Shown here: piece after piece, positions 52,951 to 63,066 of the stretch
Layout of the letters: each line of letters begins with the position of its first letter
Numbering within the stretch: position 1 is the first letter of the stretch
Origin: Syngnathus acus
Taxonomy: Eukaryota; Chordata; Actinopteri; Syngnathiformes; Syngnathidae
Assembly: GCF_901709675.1 (NCBI RefSeq)
Contig: NC_051097.1
Location: 875,039 to 939,038, forward strand
DNA: 64,000 bases
Direction: 5' to 3'
The notes under the pieces: generated by a model
Database searches by the model: none
The model's input: the letters and a program-made list of their open reading frames with translations, nothing else
Told to the model about the DNA's origin: nothing
Program-made: the position numbers and the translations under genes

Positions 52951-53058
52951 GATGACGAAGATGACGAAGGGCCCCACGTACAACCGGCATCATTGGCGGC
53001 TTTGTTTCTAAGCGACACGGCGGACGAAGAGTTTGAAGGATTTAAGGATTTGGAGTGA
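52951..53058 (+). pseudogene. Family X transposase C-terminal codons
   Basis: The frame DDEDDEGPHVQPASLAALF followed by LSDTADEEFEGFKDLE ends at TGA 53056-53058. It is the best version of the tail whose decayed tandem copies fill family X elements. The pattern LF-x-SDT-x-DEEF-x-GF parallels the family Z tail at 44006-44215. The acidic C-terminus is reminiscent of pogo/Tigger transposases, but the catalytic part is not in the window. Confidence 0.65.
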
Positions 53059-53092
53059 CACAGAAGGTTTGAAAAACTATTACGGCTTTTAC

Positions 53093-53395
53093 ACACGCCC
53101 GGTCTTACTCTACGGAGCTCTCTTTCACTTCCGTGGATTGAAGTCGGGGGCCGGCGCTCGGCCGGGTGGCTGTCCAGGGACGGTGGATGGGGCTCGGACA
53201 ATGCTTTTAAGCACGCCCGGTCCTACTCGACCGAGCTGTCTTTCACCTCCGTGGATGGAAGTCGAGGGCCGGCGCTCGGCCGGGTGGCTGTCCAGGGACG
53301 GTGGATGGGGCTCGGTCATGGCTTTTACGCACGCCCGGTCCTATTCTATGGAGCTCTCTTCCACTTCCGTGGCTGGAAGTCCACGCCGCCACACG
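53093..53395 (+). repeat. GC-rich minisatellite, about 118-bp unit, two and a half copies
   Basis: CACGCCCGGTC opens each unit (about 53095, 53211, 53331), followed by CTACTC, GGAGCTCTCTTTCAC, TCCGTGGATGGAAGTC, GGCCGGCGCTCGGCCGGGTG and GGACGGTGGATGGGGCTCGG. An inverted copy is at 12100-12300 in another family X element, so the repeat belongs to the family. Confidence 0.82.
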
Positions 53396-54646
53396 CCTGG
53401 AAGTTTGTTTTGTTAAATAAAGAGCCGTTTACCAAACCCACGTCTTTCCTTGAACTTTGTTAACACTACAATATAATTATATAGTAGATCTGTGGAATAA
53501 CGACGAGGCTGACGTCAGGGCGCATGCGCAGCGTTGTTGACGAAGGACGAGGAATTTGATCGATGGATTTAATGATTTAGAGTGCACAGATGGTTTGATA
53601 ATACTATTGCTTATATAATAGTTATTTGATATCTAATTTATATATCGTTATATGGGCCTGTGGAATATTTTGAAGTGCAAGCGCCGTCAGCTGCGCGCAC
53701 CCATTGTTGACAAAGGACGATCGATGGATTTAATGATTTGGAGTGACACAGATGGTTTGATAACATTATTGCTTATATAATAGTTATTTGATATATAATT
53801 TATATATCGTTATACGGGCCTGTGGAATATCTTGAAGTGCAAGCGCCGTCAGCAGCGCGCACGCATTGTTGACAAAGGACGATCGATGGATTTAATGAAT
53901 TGGAGTGACACAGATGGTTTTATTAACGTGTTATTTATGTAATAGTTTTTTGAATAACTCTGAATTTTACCTTCAGGGCCGTTCTCAGCTCTTCGTTTGT
54001 GTTTATGTCACGTTAGCATACCTATCGTTTAGCCTGTTGTTGCTCGTTCATGACTGTTCTTGGTGTTGAATTTTGTCGAATAAATTGCCTCCCAAAATGT
54101 GACTTATACTCCGGAGCGACTTATATGTGTTTTTTTTCACATTTTTGGGCATTTTATGGCTGATGCGACTTGTACTCCGGAGCGACTTATAGTCCGAAAA
54201 TTACGGTAATTATTATGTTATTCTTGTTTTCCTCCAGTATTTTGCTATAGTACCGTCGCGTACGTCGAGCCAAATTGGCCACTCTTTTTTAAACACTCGG
54301 CACTGTGTCCACCTTGCTTTTCCTTGGGCGACTCATTTTAATAGAAGGATTCCAGGGGAAGGTTTGTGGGTGGCTTTAGCGTAAAACTGTATCTGAAAGC
54401 TCAGCGCGCGAATTACAAGAATGCTGTCGTCACAGCCCACGCTCTAAATTGGGGACTGATACAAATAGAGCGCGAGTGCGCCATGTCCGTACTACTGAGT
54501 ACGTACACGCACTTGTGAGTGTGCACCGAGCTTTCTGACACGGCTTCCGGCAGTAAATGCGCAGGCGAGCGGTTCCCCATCTACTGGGGAAACGCAGTCA
54601 TTGCAGGCAAAATGACAAAAAAAAAAGTTTAATAATACAATTAATT

Positions 54647-54719
54647 CAGGGTTGGCGGGCCGGATTAAACGGTCCCGTGGGCCGGATGTGGCCCGCGGGC
54701 CGTAGTTTGCCCATCCCTG
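54647..54719. mobile_element. Very short hAT-type MITE remnant
   Basis: CAGGGTTGGCGGGCCGGAT and CGGGCCGTAGTTTGCCCATC plus CCTG are imperfect inverted ends only 73 bp apart. No 8-bp duplication is readable, so it is a collapsed copy. Confidence 0.6.
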
Positions 54720-54724
54720 GGCTA

Positions 54725-55347
54725 AACGATACGGTATGCTAACGTGACAAACACAAACGAGGAGCTGAGAACGGGCCTGACGTAACATTCAGTTATTTAA
54801 AAAAAACTATTACATAAATAACACGTTTATAAAACCATCTGTGTCACTCCAATTCATTAAATCCATCGATCGTCCTTTGTCAACAATGCCGTGTGCCGCG
54901 CCGCAGTTCAAATTATTCCACAGGCCCATACAACGATATATAAACTATATTTTAAATAACTATCACATAAACAACAATATTATCAAACTATTTGTGTCAC
55001 TCCAAATCATTAAATCCATCGATCAAATTTCTTGTCCTTTATGTCATCCTGGTGACAGAGGACATGTCCAGAGTATATGGCGCTTTAAAGTGTTAATTAC
55101 TTTATTTGATTTTTTCTCTCTATTTTTCATGTTTTGAATATGTTCAAGATAAAGATATCAAAGCATGTGAAGTGATCAACTATACTAAAATTAACATGTG
55201 AAGTGGTCAACTATACTTGTAAGTAAGTGATGTGTTAATGATCAAGTAAAAATTTGTGAAAAAAAACATATATAAGTCGCTCCTGAGTATAAGTCGCCCC
55301 CCCACCCAAACTATGAAAAAAACCGCGACTTATGGTCCGAAGATTAC

Positions 55348-55349
<2 letters not shown>
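54725..55349 (-). mobile_element. Family X fragment (right part)
   Basis: Contains two inverted tail units (CCATCTGTGTCACTCCAATT at about 54836 and CACTCCAAATCATTAAATCC at about 54996) and ends CTTATGGTCCGAAGATTACGG at 55349, followed by TA and an (AT)n run. The left end was lost, apparently with the hAT remnant at 54647. Confidence 0.72.

Positions 55350-55386
<37 letters not shown>
55350..55386 (+). repeat. (AT)n microsatellite
   Basis: Alternating TA over 37 bp at the TA target site of the preceding family X fragment. Confidence 0.95.
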
Positions 55387-55393
<7 letters not shown>

Positions 55394-55410
55394 AGTATAA
55401 TAGTATATAG

Positions 55411-55780
55411 CAGGGGTGGCCAACCAGTCAGAGACTAAGAGCCACATTTTTTTACTGTGTACCGCAAAGAGGCACATCCCCCCCCCCCGAATGGGTTTGC
55501 CCCTCCTCCTTTGCGGGATTTCACCTCATGCGCATGCGCGTTTGACGAAAATACCATATTAAACTCAAGCGAAGCGAACACGCAGCGTTTGACGAAAATA
55601 CCATATTGAACTCAAGCGAAGCGAACACGCACAAAACCAAACAAACAAACAAATAAACCCACAAATGTTGACATGAACGTAAAGGAGCCGCATGCGGCTC
55701 GCGAGCCGAACGTAAAGGAGCCGCATGAAACCCGGCAAAGAGCCGCATGCGGCTCGCGAGCCGCGGGTTGGCCACCCCTG
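55411..55780. mobile_element. hAT MITE with perfect 8-bp target duplication
   Basis: CAGGGGTGGCCAACC at 55411 and GGTTGGCCACCCCTG ending 55780. GTATATAG flanks both sides exactly (55403-55410, 55781-55788). Subterminal GGAGCCGCATGCGGCTCGCG palindromes occur twice near the right end. Inside is a tandem duplication of TTTGACGAAAATACCATATT (about 55540-55610). No transposase. Confidence 0.9.
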
Positions 55781-56326
55781 GTATATAGTATCTCTTCCAA
55801 AACGTTTATTGAGTGTTATTAAAAGGAAAGGTGATGTAACGAAGTGGTAAACATGCCCTTTCCCAACTTCTACTACACGTGTTGCAGCCATGAAATTATT
55901 ATTTATTTATTATTATTAATTATTATTTGAAAAATTAAATAAAGTTTATGAGTTTGAGCATTAAATATGTTGTCTTTGTAGTGTATTCAATTGAATATAC
56001 AGGACTGTCTCAGAAAATGTGAATATTGTGATAAAGTTCTTAATTTTATGTAATGCAATTAAAAAACCAAAAATGTCATACATTCTGGATTCATTACAAA
56101 TCAACTGAAACATTGCAAGCCTTTTATTATTTTAATATTGCTAATTATGGCATACAGCTTAAGAAAACTCAAATATCCTATCTCAAAATATTATAATATC
56201 ATGAAAAAGTATACTAGTAGGGTATTCAACTAATCACTTGAATCGTCTAATTACCTCGAAACACCTGCAAGGGTTTCCTGAGCCTTGAAAAACACTCAGC
56301 TTGGTTCAGTAAACTAAATCACAAGT

Positions 56327-57240
56327 ATGGGGAAGTTTGCTGATCTGACTGCTGTCCAGAGGACCATCAGGAGGGTAAGACACAAAAAGAAATTTCTCAA
56401 AGAGCAAGCTGTTCACAGAGAGCAGTTTCAAAGCACATCCACAAAAAGTCTGTTGAAAGGTGGAAATGTGGCAGGAAACGCTGCACAACCAAGAGAGATG
56501 ACCGCAGCCTTAACAGCATTGTGAAGAAGAGTCGCTTTCAGAATTTGGGGGCGCCTCAAAGACAGTGGACTGAAGTTGGAGTCCAGGTATCAAAAGCCAC
56601 TGTTCACAGACGTGTCTGGGAAAAGGGCTACAATAGCCTTATTGTAAGACAATGGAAGAAGCGTCTGACTTGGGCTATGGAAAAGAAGCACTGGACAGTT
56701 GCAGAGTGGTTCAAAGTCCTCTTTTCAGATGAAAGCAAGTTTTGTATTTCATTTGGAAGTCAAGGCGCCAGAGTCTGGAGAAAGGCTGGAGAGGAGCAAA
56801 ATCCAAGTTGTTTGAAATCCGGTGTGAAGCTCCCACAGTCAGCGATGGTTTGGGGAGCCATGTCAGCTGCTGATGTTGGTCCACTGTGTTTCATCAAGTC
56901 CAGAGAAAATACAGATTTTAGAGCACTACATGCTTCCGTCTGCTGAAAAGCTCTATGGAGATGATGATTTCATTTTCCAGCATGATCTGGCACCTGCCAA
57001 AACCACCAGTAAATGGTGTACTGACCATAGCATTACTGTTCCCCTGACCTGAATCCCATAGAGAATCTGTGGGGTATTGTGAAGAAGAAGCTGAAAGACA
57101 CCAGACCCAACAATGCAAATGAGCTAAAGGCCACTATTGAAGCATCCTGGGCATCCATAACACCTCAGCAATGCCACAGGCTGATTGCCTCCATGCCACG
57201 CCGCATTGGTTGCAGTAATCTGTGCAAAAGGATTCCCAAC
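56327..57240 (+). pseudogene. Tc1 transposase pseudogene with several breaks
   Basis: Frames: MGKFADLTAVQRTIRRVRHK (56327), then from 56521 RFQNLGAPQRQWTEVGVQV and VSKATVHRRVWEKGYNSL. The first catalytic D is in LFSDESKFCISFG. After a frameshift near 56930 come DFIFQHDLAPAKT (second D) and, past a small deletion near 57043, the IENLWG-type end at about 57060. C-terminal codons are recognisable to about 57240. It has at least three frameshifts or stops and is non-functional. Confidence 0.8.
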
Positions 57241-57249
57241 CAAGTACTG

Positions 57250-57450
57250 CAGGGGTCTCAAACTCCAATCCTCGGGGGCCGCATTCCGACATGTTTTCCA
57301 AGTTTCCCTCGTTAAACACACCTGATTCAATTATCAGGCTCCTGCAGAACGTGAGGATGAACTGATCATTTGAATCAGGTGTGTTTAACGAGGGAAACTT
57401 GGAAAACATGTAGGAATGCGGCCCCCGAGGAGTGGCGTTTGAGACCCCTG
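57250..57450. mobile_element. Palindromic hAT-type MITE, 201 bp, perfect 8-bp target duplication
   Basis: CAGGGGTCTCAAACTCCAAT at 57250 and AGTGGCGTTTGAGACCCCTG ending 57450. AAGTACTG flanks both sides (57242-57249 and 57451-57458). The two halves are near-perfect reverse complements along their full length, with about 30 bp of unpaired centre (CTCCTGCAGAACGTGAGG), so the copy can fold into one long hairpin. Confidence 0.92.
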
Positions 57451-57874
57451 AAGTACTGAGTGCATTAATGGACATTTTCAAATGTTTGATTTTGTTTTGC
57501 TGTTATAAATCTTTTTTTTTTACTTGGTCTGAGGAAATATTCTATTATTTTGAGATAGGATATTTGAATTTTCTTAAGCTGTATGCCATATTCAGCAATA
57601 TTAAAATAATAAAAGGCTTGCAATATTTCAGTTGATTTGTAATGACTCCAGAATGTATGACATTTTTGTTTTTTTAATTGCATTACAGAAAATAAAGAAC
57701 TTTATCACAATATTCTACTTTTCTTAGACAGTCCTGTAGGTTGAAAAGGATTTTCAAATCATTGTATTTTGTTTTTATTTACATTTTACTCAATTTCCCA
57801 ACTTCAACCAAATCCGGTTTGTAGATGAGCTATTGCCACCCATAAGAACAAGGTTTTGCAATCATGGTCCTCAA

Positions 57875-58025
57875 GGGGTAGTTTCCTGTCTTTTTATGTC
57901 TCCCACGCTGCAATACACCTGATTCAAATGATCATAATCAAGTATCTGCATACCTTGATGATTATCGGATCATTTGAATCTGGTGTGTTGCAGCAGGAAG
58001 ACATAAAACATCCAGGAAACTGGCC
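57875..58025. mobile_element. Foldback MITE, relative of the 57250 MITE
   Basis: Arms at about 57890-57934 (TTTTTATGTCTCCCACGCTG, ACACCTGATTCAAATGATC) and 57967-58008 (GATCATTTGAATCTGGTGTG, GACATAAAA) are inverted. The internal ACACCTGATTCAAATGATC also appears in the 57250 MITE. The outer ends are eroded and no duplication is readable. Confidence 0.65.
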
Positions 58026-59299
58026 AACTTTTGTATCCTGTATTTTGTATCCTATTATTACATACATATGACTCAACCCATTTGTTTTATTCATCTGCTA
58101 ATCCTGTTCTGAGTCAATAGGGCTGGACCGTCTCTCAGCTCAGGATCACCAGGATAGCTGACCAAATAATTAGAGCTGGCAAACCTGCATTCACTTTTAA
58201 AATGGTAAAAGAAGTAAACATGTTATGTTTTTGCACTGGGGGGAAGCCAGAGTACTTGGAGAAAAATTATGTGAACAGAGGGAGGTCAAGTATGCATAGA
58301 CAAAGCCCAGTCCCACGCTTTCCACACAACCAAACGTACGTACGTGTGTGTGTGCGTGCCTGCGTGTCCGACGACAGATTTCCAGACAAAATAACAACTG
58401 CACTGTATAATAATAAATAGCAAAACACGCATGTTAGCACACAAACATCTCTGTAAGTAGCCCAAAATTTGTAAATAGGTTGTCAAATGTTAAAATGTAT
58501 ATGTATGCATATGTACATGTATGTATATGTAAATAAATGTTTTAGCGATTAAAAACACATTTTCATTATTTTTGTTCATGTTTTATAGGAGGGAAGTTGA
58601 GATGTCACAGTTTTGCAGAACATACAGGTTGCACAAAACCCAAAATCCTTTTCTCCCTATTTTGTCTGCTGATTTGAGTGAAACCAATCTATTTTCAAAT
58701 AGTCACAACTATAGAACAGTATTAGGTAGAATAATATTTTTATTTCTAATGAAAGAACAGAGTCTAACCTTTCATTTGGTACAACCATATTTACATCGCC
58801 ATCGCATACAATATTCTGTCGGCCTTGAAAGATGACTGAACAAGCTCAAAATCGGCCGGGATTTTAGGGGTTGTCACATTTTCTAATAATGCTTGGCATT
58901 GAAAGAGTTAATACCACAAAAACCTTTTGAACAGGGTTGTGTAGACTCTTGATAGCCATTATATGATAAGATTGTTAACCAAAGCAAAGCCTAATCAGTC
59001 TTAAGTAGACACAAATGATGACAGGGCAAAATGCCATAGGTGGACTGCTGGTTATTTAAAATTTTCTCCTGCTAAATATTTTACACTCTTGATGGAAAAA
59101 GCTACAAACTATATTGTATATGTTTGCGTACTTTAGACATTACACAGAAGTAGATGTAATACATATATGCAGGCCTTCGAGGAGAAGTCAGAATGAAAGA
59201 ACACACAAAAAGTGTTGCACCTTTTGTGGTTGTTTTTGCATTTCATCCCCAGCAGGAGCTGAACTGTGTCCCTCTGGCTCCCAAGCATAAGTGCTACTA
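58026..59299. other. Intergenic stretch without a recognised gene
   Basis: Contains a short alternating purine-pyrimidine tract (ACGTACGTGTGTGTGTGCG at 58336). No TE end pair and no convincing coding frame. Confidence 0.45.
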
Positions 59300-59671
59300 C
59301 AAACCGGATTTCGTTGAAGTTGGGAAATTGTACCCATATTCAATTGAATACACTACAAAGACAACATATTTAATGTTCAAACTTGTAAACTTAATTATTT
59401 TTTGCCAAACAATAATTAACTTAGAATTTCATGGCTGCAACACGTCCTGTAGAAGTTGGAAAAGGTGGCATAAAATACTGAGAAAGCTGAGAAAAACTCA
59501 TCAAACACCTATTTGGAACATCCCACATGTGATCAGGCTAATTGGGAACAAGTGGGTACCATGATTGGGTATAAAAGAAGCCTTCCCAAACATGCTCAGT
59601 CATTCACAAGCAAGGATGGGGTGAGGTTCACCACTTTGTCAACTGCGTGAGAAAATAATTGAACAGTTTAA

Positions 59672-60766
59672 AGCGAATGTAAAGGCACCTTTAAAATGTT
59701 TTAAAAACCACTCAGAATGTTTGATTATATTCACCTGTATCCAAACAATATTATAGAATTTGAAATAAAATTGCATTCGTGAGCCCAACGCAGTCAGTTT
59801 GTGTGTATTTCTTGATCTTTCCTGCCCCTGTCATGAACCGCGCCATTCTGGATCACATGGTACCGTGACGTAGATGATAGGACTCCCCCCATTGTTTACC
59901 GACTGATAGCGTGAAGATCCATACAATTTCCAGGTGTTTTGTCTCCAATACTTCACATATAAGCATAATAGAGACAACGGAGCCCCCCCAAGTTCACCCC
60001 CCCCCCTCGAAAGTGCCAAGACAGAGCCGTGCAATTGCCAAAAGGGAGATTCTTGGGGTATGAAAATGTTACCTTTATGTTATTTGAAAAATAAAAAACG
60101 TTTAGGCTTATAACTATAGGTGTAACTTCGGTAGTAACATACTGTGTGCAAAGGGAAAATAAGAATTAGCACACCAAAGTAATAATCGTTCATGGGGTTT
60201 CCCAGTCCTAAAAATGAATGTTCCTACTGTTTTCTACCCTATAAAAAAAGATGTTGCCGAATATATTATTAAAAGAAATTTTCTTTGCAACTTTCTTAGA
60301 ATTTATTAAATTGGACACCCAAAACAATATCAGTATATAGCCATTGACTTTCTCCCGATCAGGCTGCACCTTCCGCGCCTTTGTTTTGTGATGCTTCAGT
60401 CGCTGGGGTACTTCTCACTGGTTCAAATTGGTGGCCTTGTACCCCAAGAAAGAAGTCATACTCTTCTTCATTTTCGTCAGAAGGTGAAGAATCATCTGAG
60501 GGAGATTCGTCAGACGACATCTTCTGTATCCGCCATTATGCTTACATAGGTTAAGTAACTCGGCAACGCTCGGCCTCCTATAATCTACGTCACAGTCACT
60601 TCGGCAATTTCCGGGATGGACTTCTACGATCACATACAAACCATTGATTTTTCATCGATTACTCGTCAAGTCGCAATTATATTCAAAAATTCACAACAGT
60701 TTCCAAAAATACAAGTCCATCTTTATCAAATACATTTTGGGACCCCATAGTGTCTTTACATGCCCT
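59672..60766 (-). mobile_element. TTAA-flanked DNA element (piggyBac-like or other TTAA-type)
   Basis: AGCGAATGTAAAGGCAC at 59672 and its partner GTGTCTTTACATGCCCT ending 60766 are imperfect inverted ends. TTAA flanks both (59668-59671, 60767-60770), and the empty site is seen intact in Tc1 copy 2 (CAGTTTAAGAAT at about 63128). TTAA duplication points to piggyBac, or alternatively Kolobok. At 1,095 bp it is non-autonomous. It holds a short acidic ORF on the - strand. Confidence 0.8.
60359..60520 (-). CDS. Small acidic ORF in the TTAA element, 53 residues
   Basis: From ATG at 60520 the frame reads MSSDESPSDDSSPSDENEEE, then YDFFLGVQGHQFEPV and a short S/T/A-rich end, with TGA at 60359-60361. 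The ATG follows GCGGATACAGAAG. The acidic-serine start followed by a GVQ-x-x-x-FEP motif resembles the N-terminus of fish proteins with a P2X7-type intracellular domain; this is a resemblance from memory and weak. It may be the first exon of a captured or element-encoded gene whose rest is deleted. Confidence 0.4.
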   Translation of the reverse strand: MSSDESPSDDSSPSDENEEEYDFFLGVQGHQFEPVRSTPATEASQNKGAEGAA

Positions 60767-61888
60767 TTAAGAACAACATTTCTCAAAGCAAAATTGCAAG
60801 GAATTTAGGGATTTCAACATCTACGGTCCATAATATCATCAAAAGGTTCAGAGAATCTGGTGAAATCACTGCACGTAAGCGCCACGGCCGGAAACCAAGA
60901 CTGAATGACCGTGACCTTCGATCCCTCAGACGGCACCGCCTTGAAAACCGACATAAGTGTGTAAAGGATATCACCAAATGGGCTCAGGAAAACTTCAGAA
61001 AACCACTGTCAGTAAATACAGTTCGTCACTACATCAGTAAGTGCGGGTTAAAACTCTACCATGCAAAGCAAAAGCCGTTTATGAACAACATCCAAAAACG
61101 CCGCCGGGTTCTCTGGGCCCGAGCTCATGTAAAATCAAAGTCAAAGTCAGCTTTATTATCAATCCCTTCATATGTCAAGACACACAAAGAAACCGAAATT
61201 CCGTTTCCTCCATCCCACGGTGACGAGACATACAAGTAGGCGACTCAAAACAAAAACAAGAAGGCACAAACTGATGAAAAAAAAAAAATGGACTGATGCA
61301 CAATGGAAAAGTGTTTTGTGGTCTGATGAGTCCACTTTTCAAATTGTTTTTGGAAACACTGAATGTCGTGTCCTCCGGACCAAAGAGGAAGCGGACCATC
61401 TGGACTGTTATCAACGCAAAGTTTAAAAGCTAGCATCTGTGATGGTATGGGGGTGCATTAGTTCCCATGGCATGGGTGACTTACATTTCTGTGAAGGCAA
61501 CATAAATGCTGAAAAGTACATACAGATTTTGGAGCAACATATGCTGCCATCCAAGCGACATCTTTTTCATGGACGCCGCTGCTTATTTCAGCAAGATGAT
61601 GCCAAGCCACATTCTGCACGTGTTACAACAGCCTGGCTTCAAAGTAAAAAAGTCCAGGTTCTCCCCTGGCCCGCTTGCAGTCCAGACCTGTCTCCCATTG
61701 AAAATGTGTGGCGCATTATGAAGCGTAAAATACGACAGGGAAGATCCCGGACTGTTGAACTACTGAAGCGGTTCATCAAGCAAGAATGGGAAAGAATTCC
61801 ACATGAGAAGCTAAGAGAATTAGTCTCCTCTCTTCCAAAACGTTTATTGAGTGTTATGAAAAGGAAAGGTGATGTAACGAAGTGGTAA
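60767..61888 (+). pseudogene. Tc1 family Y transposase, split by an L2 fragment and one stop
   Basis: 60776-61134 encodes NISQSKIARNLGISTSTVHN (HTH), ARKRHGRKPRLNDRDLRSL, SVNTVRHYISKCGLKLYHAK and RRVLWARAHVK. After the L2 fragment it resumes KWTDAQWKSVLWSDESTFQ (first D), has one in-frame TAA at 61424-61426, then SVMVWGCISSHGMGDLHFC, CLFQQDDAKPHSARVTT (second D), SPDLSPIENVWRIMKRK (E) and ends DVTKW plus stop at 61888. The extreme N-terminus lies before the TTAA element at about 59620-59671. Confidence 0.85.
61135..61275 (-). mobile_element. L2 3'-end fragment, antisense, inside the Tc1 transposase
   Basis: CAAAGTCAAAGTCAGCTTTA, TGTCAAGACACACAAAGAAA and CCCACGGTGACGAGACATAC are the reverse complement of 28540-28657. 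A further match (AAACAAGAAGGCACAAAC) continues the collinearity to about 61275. The insertion has replaced the short link between the HARAHVK and KWTDAQW codons. Confidence 0.85.
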
Positions 61889-62259
61889 ACATGCCCGCTT
61901 TGTACAAACCGGTTTCAGTTGAAGTTAGGAAATTGTGTAAAATGTAAATAAAAACAAAATACAACGATTTGAAAATCCTTCTCAACCCATATTCAATTGA
62001 ATACACTACAAAGACAACATATTTAATGTTCAAACTGATAAACTTAATTGTTTTTTGCAAAATAATAATTAACTTAGAATTTCATGGCTGCAACACGTCC
62101 AGTAGAAGTTGGGAAAGGTGGCAAAAAATATTGAGAAAGCTGAGAAAAACTCATTAAACACCTATTTGGAACATCCCACATGTGATCAGGCTAATTAGGA
62201 ACAGGTGGGTACCATGATTGGGTATAAAAGGAGCCTCCCTAAACATGCTCAGTCATTCA

Positions 62260-63062
62260 TCGTCTCCTCCCCCACCGTCTGTTGTCTTCCGGGTTAGAGC
62301 ACGCTGGCGTCAAACTTGTTGACTGCCGCTTCTGTCCCGGACCGTGTCCGTTACTTGTTTTTCGTTTTCCTGTTTTCAGTGCACCCGTCTCTTCTTTTAT
62401 TTTTCTCGTGTTGTCCTCCGTCCACTTCGCATTCCCGCAGCTCCGCTCTCACCTATCTGTTTCCTCTCCCTCGGACTACCAGCTACGTTAGCCAGCTAGC
62501 CAACAGCCAACTGGCCAAAACCACCACCGGACCCTCCTGCCTCCCGACTCTGAGCCTGTGGCCGCCTGCTGTGGACTCTACGGCAGCTCTGGCCTGGCTC
62601 TCTGGCCTTCCGTCTGGCGTTCTCGGGCGACGGGCTCCACTCCCTGCGGGCTCCACTCCCTGCGGGCTCGCCAACCGTGGCTCTGCTGTGTGCCGCCGTG
62701 GTGCGTTGGGGCCTGCCGTTCGAGCGGGTGCAGTCGAGGTCGACCGGCATCACCATCTGGTCCATCTGGTCCAACATCTGGACCGGCACTTCCCCGATGG
62801 CTCACCCATCTCCTCTTTTTGGACTACCAACCCCCCGTCACCCCCACCTCCCGTACTGCCAACTTCAACAACCTCCGCTTCCGCCCCTCCTGCTCCTCCA
62901 TCCATCTCCTTTGCACTGCTGACCGATGTCCTGTTATTAACTATATCCCATTGTCTCCCCCCCCCCCATACGTACCCTCCCCCCCATTTTTTTTGTTATC
63001 TGTAAAGCGTCTTTGGGTTATTGAAAAGCGCTATATAAATTGAATGAATTATTATTATTATT
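62260..63062 (+). mobile_element. 803-bp retroposon with (ATT)n tail and ATTCA target duplication
   Basis: ATTCA at 62255-62259 and 63063-63067 flank the insert; the uninterrupted site is seen in copy 1 (CAGTCATTCACAAGCAAGG). It starts TCGTCTCCTCCCCCACCGTC and ends TCTTTGGGTTATTGAAAAGC, GCTATATAAATTGAATGAAT and (ATT)n. The interior is GC- and pyrimidine-rich with no RT; long open frames there are proline/serine-rich and not convincing. It may be a non-autonomous partner of a LINE with the AGCGCTATATAAAT tail, similar to the tail at 44900-44985. Confidence 0.78.
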
Positions 63063-63066
63063 ATTC

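Larger units (their letters stand above)
52706..54206 (+). mobile_element. Family X element with preserved transposase tail and GC-rich minisatellite
   Basis: CCGTAATTTTCGGACTATAA at 52706 and TTATAGTCCGAAAATTACGG ending 54206 are flanked by TA. In order it holds a fossil CAGTAATCCCTCG-type right end (about 52830-52875), a transposase tail (52951-53058), a GC-rich 118-bp repeat (53093-53395), and three tail-derived units about 162 bp apart (53490-53930). It splits the antisense LINE. Confidence 0.82.
48640..54260 (-). mobile_element. Jockey/CR1-group LINE (antisense), split by two DNA transposons
   Basis: RT coding on the - strand runs from about 54250 (KILEENKNNI), resumes at 52703 (TWKVLNEIIKNR) after the family X element, continues to 52033 (TGVFPSEMKTAKIIPIY, FLDLKKAFDTVNYEI, PQGSI), and after the ISL2EU-like element proceeds from about 49511 to 48660. 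It is 5' truncated and frameshifted in several places. Confidence 0.8.
56000..57736 (+). mobile_element. Degenerate Tc1 element carrying a palindromic MITE
   Basis: CAGGACTGTCTCAGAAAATG at 56000 and TTTTCTTAGACAGTCCTG ending 57736 are flanked by TA; the target was the TA in GAATATGGGTTG of the family Y copy. The inverted repeats extend about 200 bp (AAGCCTTTTATTATTTTAAT and partner). It contains a broken transposase and the MITE at 57250-57450. Confidence 0.88.
55790..57821 (+). mobile_element. Tc1 family Y, 3' remnant split by another Tc1
   Basis: 55790-55849 encodes SLPKRLLSVIKRKGDVTKW and stop, the C-terminus also found at 61830-61888. The downstream region continues to 55999, is interrupted by the Tc1 at 56000-57736, and resumes at 57739 to end CCAAATCCGGTTTG at 57821 followed by TA. 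The 5' part of the element is absent. Confidence 0.8.
59300..61898 (+). mobile_element. Tc1 family Y copy 1, with a TTAA element and an L2 fragment inserted
   Basis: CAAACCGGATTTCGTTGAAG at 59300 after TA. The body contains the family leader (AATTTCATGGCTGCAACACG, GGTACCATGATTGGGTATAA), the transposase, and stops near 61898 without its right inverted repeat: copy 2 begins at 61905. Inserted inside are a TTAA-flanked element (59672-60766) and an antisense L2 3' fragment (61135-61275). Confidence 0.82.

Noticed and set aside
62316-63005. 229-residue frame in the retroposon at 62260-63062
   Set aside because: It is serine/proline-rich without domain features, and three overlapping frames are equally open; better explained by GC-rich non-coding retroposon sequence.
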